The position numbers and the translations under genes were made by a program. Positions 1-5,688 of a stretch of DNA of 5,688 bases are shown here, one piece after another. Origin of the DNA: Chloroflexota bacterium (lineage in GTDB: Bacteria > Chloroflexota > Limnocylindria > Limnocylindrales > CSP1-4). The notes beneath the pieces are model-generated. The model searched no databases. It saw nothing but the letters and a program-made list of their open reading frames with translations, and was not told where the DNA came from. Location: positions 1 to 5,688 of the forward strand of contig JACDAH010000071.1 in assembly GCA_013695505.1 (NCBI GenBank), written 5' to 3'. How positions within the stretch are numbered: the stretch's first letter is position 1; every line of letters begins with the position of its first letter.

Positions 1-1
1 C

Positions 2-133
2 GGCGTCGTCAACATCCCGGCGACGGCGCCGGACCAGACGATCCGGCTCGTGTTCCAGGCGACCGACGGCGGCCATGACAGCCTGATCGAGGTCGGCATC
101 GACGATGTGAAGGTCGAGAAGCCTCACCTCTAG
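2..133 (+). CDS. C-terminal fragment of a secreted-type beta-sandwich protein (5' end outside window)
   Basis: The frame is open from the window edge to a TAG at 131-133 and gives 43 residues. The pattern is a hydrophobic strand (TIRLVFQATD), a glycine/aspartate turn (GGHDSLIE), and a closing strand with an IDDV motif (VGIDDVKVE). Such endings are common in MAM-like or jelly-roll domains that close secreted peptidases and other large extracellular proteins of soil bacteria, where the acidic residues often sit near a calcium site. Only the tail is visible, so the enzyme class cannot be named. The open frame, GC-rich third codon positions and the good strand pattern support a real gene. The following 140 bases hold a hairpin at 151-179 that could end its transcript. 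Confidence 0.65.
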   Translation, partial: GVVNIPATAPDQTIRLVFQATDGGHDSLIEVGIDDVKVEKPHL

Positions 134-150
134 CCGCCGGCCGGGACGGC

Positions 151-179
151 GACCGATCGGGACTCCGCTCCGGTCGGTC
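151..179 (+). terminator. Candidate hairpin after the truncated gene, no T-tract
   Basis: GACCGATCGG at 151-160 pairs with CTCCGGTCGG-type sequence ending at 179 to give a 10-bp stem with one G-T pair and a loop of about 9 bases (161-169). It begins 17 bases after the TAG. No run of T follows, so it may be only a 3' stabilising stem-loop or a chance fold in GC-rich DNA. The arm GACCGATC occurs again at 184-191, so the middle arm could pair with either copy. Confidence 0.3.
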
Positions 180-232
180 CCACGACCGATCAGGAACCGC
201 ATCCGACGAACCGGCGTCAAGGGCCGCATCCA

Positions 233-256
233 CTGGCCCCGTCCGGGGCCGGCCAG
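233..256 (+). promoter_or_regulatory. Overlapping hairpins just before the DUF2330-like gene
   Basis: GGCCCC (235-240) and GGGGCC (245-250) form a perfect 6-bp stem with a 4-base loop. The outer segments CTGGCC (233-238) and GGCCAG (251-256) are also exact reverse complements and would form a competing stem. The block ends five bases before the ribosome binding sequence GGAGGG (261-266) of the gene starting at 274. It could affect translation start or simply reflect high GC. No promoter boxes could be recognised in 134-273. Confidence 0.25.
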
Positions 257-273
257 CCCTGGAGGGCGACGCG

Positions 274-1347
274 ATGCGGCAACGACGACATTTCGGTCGG
301 TTCGGACTCGGTCTTTCGACGGCAGTCCTCGGCCTCTTCCTGGCGGTCACCCCGACGCTCGCGTGTGGCGGGTTGATCGGCCCGAACGGGGCGGTGAACC
401 TCCTTCGAACCACCACCCTGGCGGGCTATCACGACGGCATCGAGCACTACGTGACCTCGTTCGAGTTCGCCGGTGGCGGCGGGGCCTTCGGCTCGATCAC
501 GCCCCTGCCCGGTATCCCGACGAGCGTCGTGAAGGGCGGCGACTGGACCCTCCAGCGCCTGATCCGGGAGACCAGCCCGCAGTTTGATGCGCGACTCGGG
601 GCGGTCGCAGCACCGGCGGCATCCGCCGGGGCCGTCGAGTTGATGAAGGTCAAGATCGACGCCCTGGACATCACCGTTCTGAAGGGCGGCGCGGCGGACA
701 TCGGCGCCTGGGCGAAGGACCACGGCTTCCGCCTTCCGCCCGACTCCCCGGAGGTCCTCGACTTCTATGCCGAGCGCAGCCCGATCTTCCTGGCGGCAGC
801 GTTCGACGCCGACGCAGCGGCGAACCGTGGCCAGCAGGTCGGTGACGGGACACCAGTCCACATCACGATCCCGACCGACAACCCGTGGGTGCCGCTTCGG
901 ATCCTCGCCCTCGGCAAGGCCGGCACCGACCAGGTCCAGGCCGACGTCTACCTCCTCACCGACGAGGCCCCGGCGCTCCTGCCCGCGCCGACCGGCCGGA
1001 ACGGGATCCGCCTCGACCACAGCGCCCCGGCAAGCGAGAGCCTCCTCGCGGACCTCAACGCCGACCGCGGCATGGACTGGGTGCCGACGACATCGGCCTG
1101 GCTGACGAAGGTTGCCGTCGACGGGACCGCGGGCCAGCTCGGGTACGACCTGGCGATCGACGCCTCGGGCGCCGGCCGGCCGTCGCCGATCGATGCCGGG
1201 TTCACGATGCCGGGCGCGATCGTCCCACCCGCTCAGTTCGACCTGAGCCGGCTGCTCCTGGCCCTCGCCTTCGTTGCGACCGGCCTGGTCGGGATCGCGA
1301 TGATCAGCCGGGCGCGCCCGTCGACGGGTCGCCCGATCGGCTGGTGA
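274..1347 (+). CDS. Exported, C-terminally membrane-anchored DUF2330-like protein
   Basis: The function is unknown. The 357-residue product starts with a basic segment (RQRR), a hydrophobic stretch at about residues 11-28, and an A-C-G-G junction (Ala30/Cys31) typical of a signal peptide cut. The sequence following the junction resembles DUF2330 proteins: a first strand region, a PLPGIPT motif (77-83), an ETSP segment (99-102), DITVLKGG (132-139), a GFRLP...PEVLDFYA segment (151-166), and IPTDNPWVPLRI (199-210). A helix of about 20 residues at 326-345, followed by basic residues (SRAR), looks like a C-terminal membrane anchor, so the body should lie outside the cytoplasm. Cys31 is the only cysteine. 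The ATG at 274 has GGAGGG seven bases upstream, and the signal peptide supports this start. The next gene, a cupredoxin, begins 43 bases after the stop and is probably co-transcribed. The family assignment comes from recalled motif resemblance and is moderately sure. The gene and its topology are surer. Confidence 0.75.
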   Translation: MRQRRHFGRFGLGLSTAVLGLFLAVTPTLACGGLIGPNGAVNLLRTTTLAGYHDGIEHYVTSFEFAGGGGAFGSITPLPGIPTSVVKGGDWTLQRLIRETSPQFDARLGAVAAPAASAGAVELMKVKIDALDITVLKGGAADIGAWAKDHGFRLPPDSPEVLDFYAERSPIFLAAAFDADAAANRGQQVGDGTPVHITIPTDNPWVPLRILALGKAGTDQVQADVYLLTDEAPALLPAPTGRNGIRLDHSAPASESLLADLNADRGMDWVPTTSAWLTKVAVDGTAGQLGYDLAIDASGAGRPSPIDAGFTMPGAIVPPAQFDLSRLLLALAFVATGLVGIAMISRARPSTGRPIGW

Positions 1348-1390
1348 CGGACGAAGCGGCGGACCTGAGCGCGCAGCGGACGGTCGACCG

Positions 1391-1819
1391 ATGACCGGCA
1401 AGCGGACGGCGGCGGGGCTCGGGCTCGGCCTGGGCCTCGCCGTCCTGACCGGGCTCGGGGCCAACGCCGTCGCGCGGTCGCAGGACCCGCTGGTCATTTC
1501 GATCACGATCCACTACTCGCACTTCGAGCCGACGACGGTTCGGGTCCCGACCGGGCGACCCGTGACGTTCGTCATCACGAACACCGACCCGATCGACCAT
1601 GAGTGGATCGTCGGCAACGCGGCCAGCCACGAGCGTCACCGCACCGGCAGCGAGCCGGTCCATGACGCGCGACCGACCGAGATCTCGATCCCGGCCGGCA
1701 CCGAGCGGCGCACCACCCTGACGTTCCCGGCCGCCGGCTCGGAGCTGTTCATCTGCCACCTCCCGGGCCACGAGGCATACGGGATGGTGGGAACCGTCGC
1801 GATCACGCCGGGCGGCTGA
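1391..1819 (+). CDS. Exported cupredoxin-like copper protein
   Basis: The 142-residue product has basic residues K4-R5, a Gly/Leu-rich hydrophobic segment (about 7-23) and an Ala-rich likely cleavage site (about 24-28), so it should be exported. The mature part is one cupredoxin domain of about 110 residues. HYSHFEP (41-47) opens it, VTFVITNTD (58-66) is the strand before the first ligand, and DHEW supplies His70. FICHLPGHEAYGM supplies Cys122, His127 and Met132, a complete type 1 blue copper ligand set. The family pattern matches the copper-binding cupredoxin-like group (COG4454 style), which also carries the insert after HEW seen here (71-95), with extra histidines at 80, 83 and 91. The role is likely electron transfer or copper binding outside the membrane; the partner is unknown. 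The ATG has only a weak GCGGA upstream (1376-1380), and the signal peptide supports this start. The gene lies 43 bases behind the DUF2330-like gene in the same direction. Confidence 0.9.
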   Translation: MTGKRTAAGLGLGLGLAVLTGLGANAVARSQDPLVISITIHYSHFEPTTVRVPTGRPVTFVITNTDPIDHEWIVGNAASHERHRTGSEPVHDARPTEISIPAGTERRTTLTFPAAGSELFICHLPGHEAYGMVGTVAITPGG

Positions 1820-1850
1820 CGGAGCTGGCCATCTGACCGGAGCTCGCCAT
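1816..1850 (+). repeat. Imperfect tandem duplication between cupredoxin and deaminase genes
   Basis: CTGACGGAGCTGGCCAT (1816-1832) is followed directly by CTGACCGGAGCTCGCCAT (1833-1850). The copies differ by one inserted C and one substitution. The first copy contains the cupredoxin stop codon (TGA 1817-1819), so the unit probably arose by duplication of the gene's end. Each copy carries a GGAG core. The second GGAG (1839-1842) lies nine bases before a TTG at 1852, which makes that TTG look like a start codon. Confidence 0.6.
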
Positions 1851-1911
1851 CTTGACTCGGGTCGCGGGCGCCATGCACACTCGGGCGGGGTCCGTCACTC
1901 CAGAGGTGCAG

Positions 1912-3291
1912 GTGGCGACGACCGGGCTGATCGTCCGAAACGCGCGCATCCATCCCACGCGGGGCCTTCCCGTCGACCCCTCCGACGTCCTCGTCGAGGG
2001 CGATCGGATCGCGGCGATCGAGCCGCCAGGCTCCAGCCCCGCCGGCGACCGGCTCGAGCTCGACGCCGACGGCCGGCTCCTGTCGCCACCCCTCGTCGAC
2101 CCGCACGTCCATCTTGACGCGGTTCTGACGGTCGGCGAGCCGCGCTACAACGAGTCGGGCACGCTGATCGAGGGGATCCAGACGTGGGCCGAGCGGAAGC
2201 CCTTGCTGACTCACGAGGACGTCAAGAGCCGGGCCCGGACCGCGATCCTCTGGGAGATCGCCCAGGGAACGGGTTTGATCCGCTCGCATGTCGACGTCTG
2301 CGATCCCCGTCTCACGGCCCTTCGCGCGCTGATCGAGCTCCGTGACGAGCTCCGCGACCTGGTCGAGATCCAGCTCATCGCCTTCCCCCAGGACGGGATC
2401 CTGTCGTTCCCGGACGGCAAGGAGCTCATGCGCGAGGCCATGCGGCTCGGCTGCGACGTGATCGGCGGCATCCCCCACTACGAATGGACCCGCGAGGACG
2501 GCGTCGAGGAGGTCCACTTCCTGTTCGACCTTGCCCGCGACACCGGCGCCCCGATCGACCTCCATTGCGACGAGACCGACGATGAGCAGTCGCGCTTCCT
2601 CGAGGTCGTGGCGGCCCGCACGATGCGCGACGGGATGGGCGGCCGGGTCGTGGCCGGTCACACGACGGCGATGGGCTCGTACAACGACGCGTACGCCTTC
2701 AAGCTCCTCCAGATCCTCAAGGTCGCCGGGGTCACGATCGTCGCAAATCCCCTGGACAACATCGTTCTCCAGGGCCGCTTCGACACCTACCCGAAGCGGC
2801 GCGGGATGACCCGGGTCAAGGAGCTCGACGCCGCCGGGGTGAATGTCGCATGCGGTCACGACTCGATCATGGACCCGTGGTACCCGCTGGGGAGAGGGTC
2901 GATGCTCGACGCTCTGTCGATGCTGGTCCACGTCTCCCAGATGACCGGCCGGAGCGAGCTGTTTCGGGCCTGGGAGATGGTCACGATGAACCCCGCCCGG
3001 GCCGCCGAGGTCGAGTGGGGTGTCGCAGCCGGCAAGCCGGCCAACTTCGTCATCTTCGATTGCGTCGACGAGGCAGAGGCGATCCGCCTCCGCCCCGCGG
3101 CGCGCTGGGTCGTCCGTCATGGCCGGCTGGTCGCCGAGACCGAACCGGCACGGAGCGTCGTGCACGAGAGCGGGGGCGCCCAACCCGTGACGTACCGGCG
3201 CGATGAGGAACGCGGGGGCCGGGCCGGGCCACCCTCGCAGGCCAACGCGGGCCAGGACCGCGCCACGTCGGGAGAAGGAGTGGAGAGATGA
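1912..3291 (+). CDS. codA: Cytosine deaminase family amidohydrolase (CodA-like), possible 5-methylcytosine deaminase
   Basis: This cytoplasmic metal-dependent deaminase hydrolyses the exocyclic amine of cytosine-type bases. Counting from the TTG at 1852, its residues equal E. coli CodA plus 24 throughout the core with no gap. Metal ligands His85 and His87 (PHVHLD), His238, and Asp337 are present. Catalytic Glu241 (HCDE) and His270 (GHTTAM) and substrate-binding Gln180 (AFPQ) are also present, as is Trp343 (DPWYP). The exception is Ser338, which replaces CodA Asp314, the residue reported to exclude 5-methylcytosine. Isoguanine or creatinine are other known activities in the family. Start: GTG 1912 has GAGG five bases upstream and begins seven residues before the VRNAR motif, as in relatives. 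TTG 1852 (479 residues) and ATG 1873 would add 20 or 13 residues without family counterpart. After the usual family end (PVTYRR, about residue 450) there is a polar 29-residue tail running into the permease start, with which the stop overlaps (ATGA). The general family is certain; the exact substrate is open. Confidence 0.95.
   Translation: MATTGLIVRNARIHPTRGLPVDPSDVLVEGDRIAAIEPPGSSPAGDRLELDADGRLLSPPLVDPHVHLDAVLTVGEPRYNESGTLIEGIQTWAERKPLLTHEDVKSRARTAILWEIAQGTGLIRSHVDVCDPRLTALRALIELRDELRDLVEIQLIAFPQDGILSFPDGKELMREAMRLGCDVIGGIPHYEWTREDGVEEVHFLFDLARDTGAPIDLHCDETDDEQSRFLEVVAARTMRDGMGGRVVAGHTTAMGSYNDAYAFKLLQILKVAGVTIVANPLDNIVLQGRFDTYPKRRGMTRVKELDAAGVNVACGHDSIMDPWYPLGRGSMLDALSMLVHVSQMTGRSELFRAWEMVTMNPARAAEVEWGVAAGKPANFVIFDCVDEAEAIRLRPAARWVVRHGRLVAETEPARSVVHESGGAQPVTYRRDEERGGRAGPPSQANAGQDRATSGEGVER
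3275..3280 (+). promoter_or_regulatory. Strong ribosome binding site for the permease, inside the deaminase gene
   Basis: AAGGAG lies seven bases before the ATG at 3288, the best such site in the window. It sits within the last codons of the deaminase. Together with the ATGA stop-start overlap it indicates translational coupling of the two genes and fixes the permease start. Confidence 0.8.
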
Positions 3292-4718
3292 CGGCTGGAT
3301 TGGTCAGCGGACAGGGCATGCCCTCGCGAGAGGGCGATCTGTCGATCGAGGGGCACGGCATGGAGCCGATCCCCGACAGCGCACGCTATGGCTCGGTCAA
3401 CCGGGTCTTCACCGTGTGGTTCACCCCGAACCTCGTGCCGGCAGGATTCTTCCTCGGGACGCTGGCCGCTGCGTCGTTCATCGGCCTCGGCTTCTGGACG
3501 GCCCTGGCTGCGATCGTCATCGGCAACCTGGTCGGTTCCGTGATCGTCGGGCTGCTCGCCCAGATGGGCCCGAAGACCGGCATGGCCCAGATGCCCCTCG
3601 CCCGCCTTGCCTACGGTAAGAGCATCGTCGTGCCCGGGCTGCTGAACTGGCTGAGCTGCATCGGCTGGGACGGAATCAACTCGGTCTTCGGCGCCGCTGC
3701 GATCTCGATCCTGACCGGGCTGCCATTCATCGTCTCGCTGCTGATCATCGTGATCTGCCAGGGATTGCTCGGGATCCTCGGCTACGAGGCGATCCACACC
3801 TTCGAGAAGTACATGGCGCTGGTCCTCGGCGCGCTGTTCGTCGTCCTGACGGTCGCGATCGTGGGGCAGGCTTCGACGGGCCTCGCCCGGCCCGACGCGG
3901 TGGCCGGGCTCGATCAGCTCGGCGCCTTCATCCTGTACAGCACGATCATCGCCAGCTTCGTCGTCGCGTGGGCCCTCTACGCGTCTGACTACACCCGGTA
4001 CCTGCCGGCGTCCACGGACAGCTCGCGCGTCTTCTGGTGGACGGTCCTCGGTCTGACGCTGTCGGCCGGCTGGGTCGAGACGCTGGGGCTGCTGGTGGCC
4101 GACAAGGCGACCGAGGGCGGCGCGGTCGACACGATCAACACGATCCTCTCGGGCTCGCCCCTGGCCGCACTCGCGATGCTGGCGATCGGCATCGGAACGG
4201 TCGCGGTCAACGCGATGAACGACTACACGGGCTCGCTCTCCCTGCAGGCGGCCGGCATCCGCTTGCCGCGGGTCCTGTCGGCCGCGCTCGTCGCGATCCT
4301 CGGCTTCGGGGTCACGCTCTGGCTCAACTCGGAGAATCTCGTCGGAAAGATCGAGAACATCCTTCTCTTCCTGAGCTACTGGATCGCGCCGTGGGCGGCC
4401 GTCGTGTTGGCCGACTGGCGACTTCGGCGAGGCCAAGCGAACGTCAGCCGCCTCGTCGATTTCGGCGGCCTGCATTCGGGCGCTCTCGCCCTCGCGGCGA
4501 TGCTGATCGGGTTTGCTGTGTCGCTGCCGTTCCAGACCTCAACGCTCGGTGGCGAGATCGCGGCCAATACGGGCCTGCCGATCAACGGGCTCGCCGCATC
4601 GCTCCACTACGCCGACCTCGCCTACCTGGTGGGCTTCGTCGTCGCGTTCGCGATCTTCTGGGTCGGGGCCCGATCCATGGCAGACCGCCCCGTCGGCCAG
4701 GAAACCGCAGCCGCCTGA
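3288..4718 (+). CDS. codB: NCS1-family nucleobase permease (cytosine/purine permease, CodB/Fcy2-like)
   Basis: The 476-residue inner-membrane protein probably imports a nucleobase with Na+ or H+ and feeds the deaminase encoded just before it. After a polar N-terminus comes the family signature IEGHGMEPIP (20-29), then FTVWFTPNL (41-49) leading into helix 1. About twelve hydrophobic helices follow. Family landmarks are QMPLAR (101-106), LNWLSCIGWDGINSVFG (119-135), GYEAIHTFEKYMA (165-177), ASDYTRYLP (232-240) and NAMNDYTGSLSLQ (308-320). By analogy with the hydantoin transporter Mhp1 (Trp117, Gln121, Trp220, Asn318), Trp127, Asn131, Trp228 and Asn308 or Asn311 are candidate substrate contacts; this mapping is inferred, not aligned. 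It is longer than E. coli CodB (about 420 residues) and closer in style to the yeast Fcy2 type, so cytosine, 5-methylcytosine and purines are all possible cargo. ATG 3288 is chosen for its AAGGAG and because later methionines (11, 25) would cut into or crowd the IEGHG motif. A hairpin at 4740-4767 follows the stop. Confidence 0.92.
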   Translation: MTAGLVSGQGMPSREGDLSIEGHGMEPIPDSARYGSVNRVFTVWFTPNLVPAGFFLGTLAAASFIGLGFWTALAAIVIGNLVGSVIVGLLAQMGPKTGMAQMPLARLAYGKSIVVPGLLNWLSCIGWDGINSVFGAAAISILTGLPFIVSLLIIVICQGLLGILGYEAIHTFEKYMALVLGALFVVLTVAIVGQASTGLARPDAVAGLDQLGAFILYSTIIASFVVAWALYASDYTRYLPASTDSSRVFWWTVLGLTLSAGWVETLGLLVADKATEGGAVDTINTILSGSPLAALAMLAIGIGTVAVNAMNDYTGSLSLQAAGIRLPRVLSAALVAILGFGVTLWLNSENLVGKIENILLFLSYWIAPWAAVVLADWRLRRGQANVSRLVDFGGLHSGALALAAMLIGFAVSLPFQTSTLGGEIAANTGLPINGLAASLHYADLAYLVGFVVAFAIFWVGARSMADRPVGQETAAA

Positions 4719-4739
4719 TCGCGGCCGCACTACGGATGG

Positions 4740-4767
4740 ACGGGGCTTCGCCGGCGGCGAGCCCCGT
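4740..4767. terminator. Strong hairpin between convergent genes, probable bidirectional transcript end
   Basis: ACGGGGC (4740-4746) pairs with GCCCCGT (4761-4767). After a single bulged T (4747) the stem continues TCGCC (4748-4752) with GGCGA (4756-4760) around a 3-base loop, for 12 pairs in all. It lies in the 57-base gap between the permease stop (4718) and the stop of the opposing gene (4776). No clear T-tract follows on either strand (TTCGT on plus), so the termination strength is uncertain, but position and fold both suit a shared terminator. Confidence 0.6.
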
Positions 4768-4775
4768 TCGTCATG

Positions 4776-5636
4776 TCAGGGAGGCAGCACCGGCCGGCGG
4801 TGGCTGACGGGCGCGAGATCCAGGGACGCGACATGGGCGCTGATCTCCTCGCCGGTCGCGATCCACAGCCCGTCGATCGCCTGGGCCCGCTCGATGAGGG
4901 TCTCGAGCGCAACCGCTCGCGAGGCACGGCCTGACACGAACGGGTGGTTCGTCAGCATGAACAATCCGCCCTCCTCGACGAGCGCCTCGAGCTCGAGGGT
5001 CCAGCGGGCGAGGACGTCGAGCGGGCTCGAGATCACGCCGGATCCGGTGATCCCGGGCAAATAGTTGTAGGGCTCCCAGTCGTCGAGTGCCCAATGGCCG
5101 GGAAGCTCGATCAGGGTCGGCGCATCGGGTTGTGCCGATGTCGCGAGCACGTACGGGTGATCCGCATCCATCAGCCCGGAGTCGTAGATGAAGCCGTGCT
5201 TCGCGAGCAGAGCGGGCGTCTCGAAGGTCAGCTCCCAGTTCGGACCGCGGTGGCCCGCAGGCCGGACGCCGAGGACCTCGTCGAGAGAGGCGAGGCCGCG
5301 GACGATGCGGGCTTCCTCCTCAACCGGGCTCGCGCCGTGGGCTGTTTCGTGAAGATAGCCGTGATGGGCGATCTCATGGCCCGCGTCGCGGATCGCGCGG
5401 CAGATCGCCGGCCAGCGCTCGGCGCTGTAGCCCGGGATGAAGAACGTGCCCCGAATCCGACGCCGATCGAGGACGCGCAGCAGCCGGGCGATCCCGGTCC
5501 GGGCGCCGTAGGCCTGGTGGCTCATCGTGTCGAGCCAGGCCGCGCTCTCGGGGTGCTCGAACAGGATCGGGCTCTCGGCGTCGACGTCGAACCCGACGAA
5601 GTCGATGCCGGTCAGGCCACGCACGATCGCAAGCAT
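4776..5636 (-). CDS. Polysaccharide deacetylase-fold (CE4) hydrolase, HpPgdA / cyclic imidase-like
   Basis: This is a NodB-homology metal hydrolase that cleaves C-N amide bonds. From the ATG at 5636 it has 286 residues, close to H. pylori PgdA (about 290). Matching motifs are FDVDAE with Asp17 and Asp19, TFFIPG (64-69), HEIAHHGYLHE with metal-type His92 and His96, and GHRGPNWE (128-135). LPGHWALDDW (178-187), NHPF with His231, and a C-terminal GLWIATGEEIS (256-266) complete the set. No signal peptide or membrane helix is seen, which fits the HpPgdA/cyclic imidase branch and argues against a surface-anchored cell-wall enzyme. Relatives include HpPgdA, allantoinase PuuE and a Pseudomonas cyclic imide hydrolase, so the substrate may be peptidoglycan or a small ring amide. 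The start is uncertain. The ATG lacks a visible ribosome site, and the frame stays open upstream to the window edge (17 residues, Gly/Pro/Ala-rich), so the gene may begin beyond 5688. It converges on the codAB operon and is therefore not co-transcribed with it. Confidence 0.88.
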   Translation of the reverse strand: MLAIVRGLTGIDFVGFDVDAESPILFEHPESAAWLDTMSHQAYGARTGIARLLRVLDRRRIRGTFFIPGYSAERWPAICRAIRDAGHEIAHHGYLHETAHGASPVEEEARIVRGLASLDEVLGVRPAGHRGPNWELTFETPALLAKHGFIYDSGLMDADHPYVLATSAQPDAPTLIELPGHWALDDWEPYNYLPGITGSGVISSPLDVLARWTLELEALVEEGGLFMLTNHPFVSGRASRAVALETLIERAQAIDGLWIATGEEISAHVASLDLAPVSHRRPVLPP

Positions 5637-5688
5637 GTCGCGGGCCGACGGGCCACCGGCCTCCGGCGTGCCCGTGCCCGGAGCGTAG

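Noticed and set aside
134..273. Possible small gene or RNA in the 140-base gap
   Set aside because: No open frame with a start and ribosome site, and no recognised RNA family. Only short GC-rich stems are visible.
217..1506. A 429-codon minus-strand frame opposite the DUF2330-like gene
   Set aside because: It overlaps two plus-strand genes with signal peptides and family motifs. Its own product is Arg/Asp/Gly-rich with no motif.
1636..3183. A 515-codon open frame on the minus strand opposite the deaminase gene
   Set aside because: It is a shadow of GC-rich codons in the real gene. The product is polar, rich in Asp, Arg, Val and Gly without any domain, and the plus strand encodes a near-complete CodA match.
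3117..4475. A 452-codon open frame on the minus strand opposite the permease
   Set aside because: The product is a highly charged Asp/Arg/Gln-rich sequence of the kind produced by reading a membrane protein gene backwards, with no recognisable fold. The plus strand encodes a well-matched NCS1 permease.
3360..4718. Alternative permease start at Met25 (ATG 3360) with GAGGGG six bases upstream
   Set aside because: It would remove the conserved IEGHG segment at residues 20-24, and the upstream ATG 3288 has a better ribosome site and the coupling overlap.
4721..4728. Perfect 8-base palindrome GCGGCCGC after the permease
   Set aside because: It is an expected chance palindrome in GC-rich DNA and does not join the stronger hairpin at 4740-4767.

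Overview
The window is GC-rich, gene-dense bacterial DNA with five clear genes and the tail of a sixth. The codon choice is strongly GC-biased. A cytoplasmic HpPgdA-type deacetylase and a DUF2330-like exported protein are present. Together these suggest a soil or subsurface Chloroflexota lineage or an Actinomycetota, but this placement is a guess from style; no marker gene is present. I see no tRNA, rRNA, CRISPR array, insertion sequence or attachment site, and no gap between genes longer than about 140 bases.

Left part (1-1819, plus strand): the last 43 codons of a secreted-type protein with a beta-sandwich end, then a spacer rich in hairpins. Next is an exported DUF2330-like protein with a C-terminal membrane anchor. 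After 43 bases comes a small exported cupredoxin with a complete type 1 copper ligand set (His, Cys, His, Met). These two genes look like a pair acting outside the cytoplasm.

Middle part (about 1912-4718, plus strand): a codA-codB operon. The first gene is a cytosine-deaminase-family amidohydrolase that aligns with E. coli CodA almost without gaps through the active site. The second is a 12-helix NCS1 nucleobase permease whose start codon overlaps the deaminase stop (ATGA), with a strong AAGGAG ribosome site inside the end of the deaminase gene. Import by the permease followed by deamination of the base is the obvious joint role. The key detail is that the residue matching E. coli CodA Asp314 is serine (Ser338 counted from the TTG at 1852). 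Published work links loss of this Asp to bacterial deaminases that accept 5-methylcytosine, so the operon may salvage 5-methylcytosine to thymine instead of, or as well as, cytosine to uracil.

Right part (4719-5688): a 57-base convergent spacer with a strong hairpin, then a minus-strand CE4-fold hydrolase of the HpPgdA/cyclic imidase type. It has no export signal, and its reading frame stays open to the window edge. Its likely substrate is either a cell-wall amide or a small cyclic imide or ureide. The second possibility would fit beside a pyrimidine operon, but convergent orientation makes the link weak.
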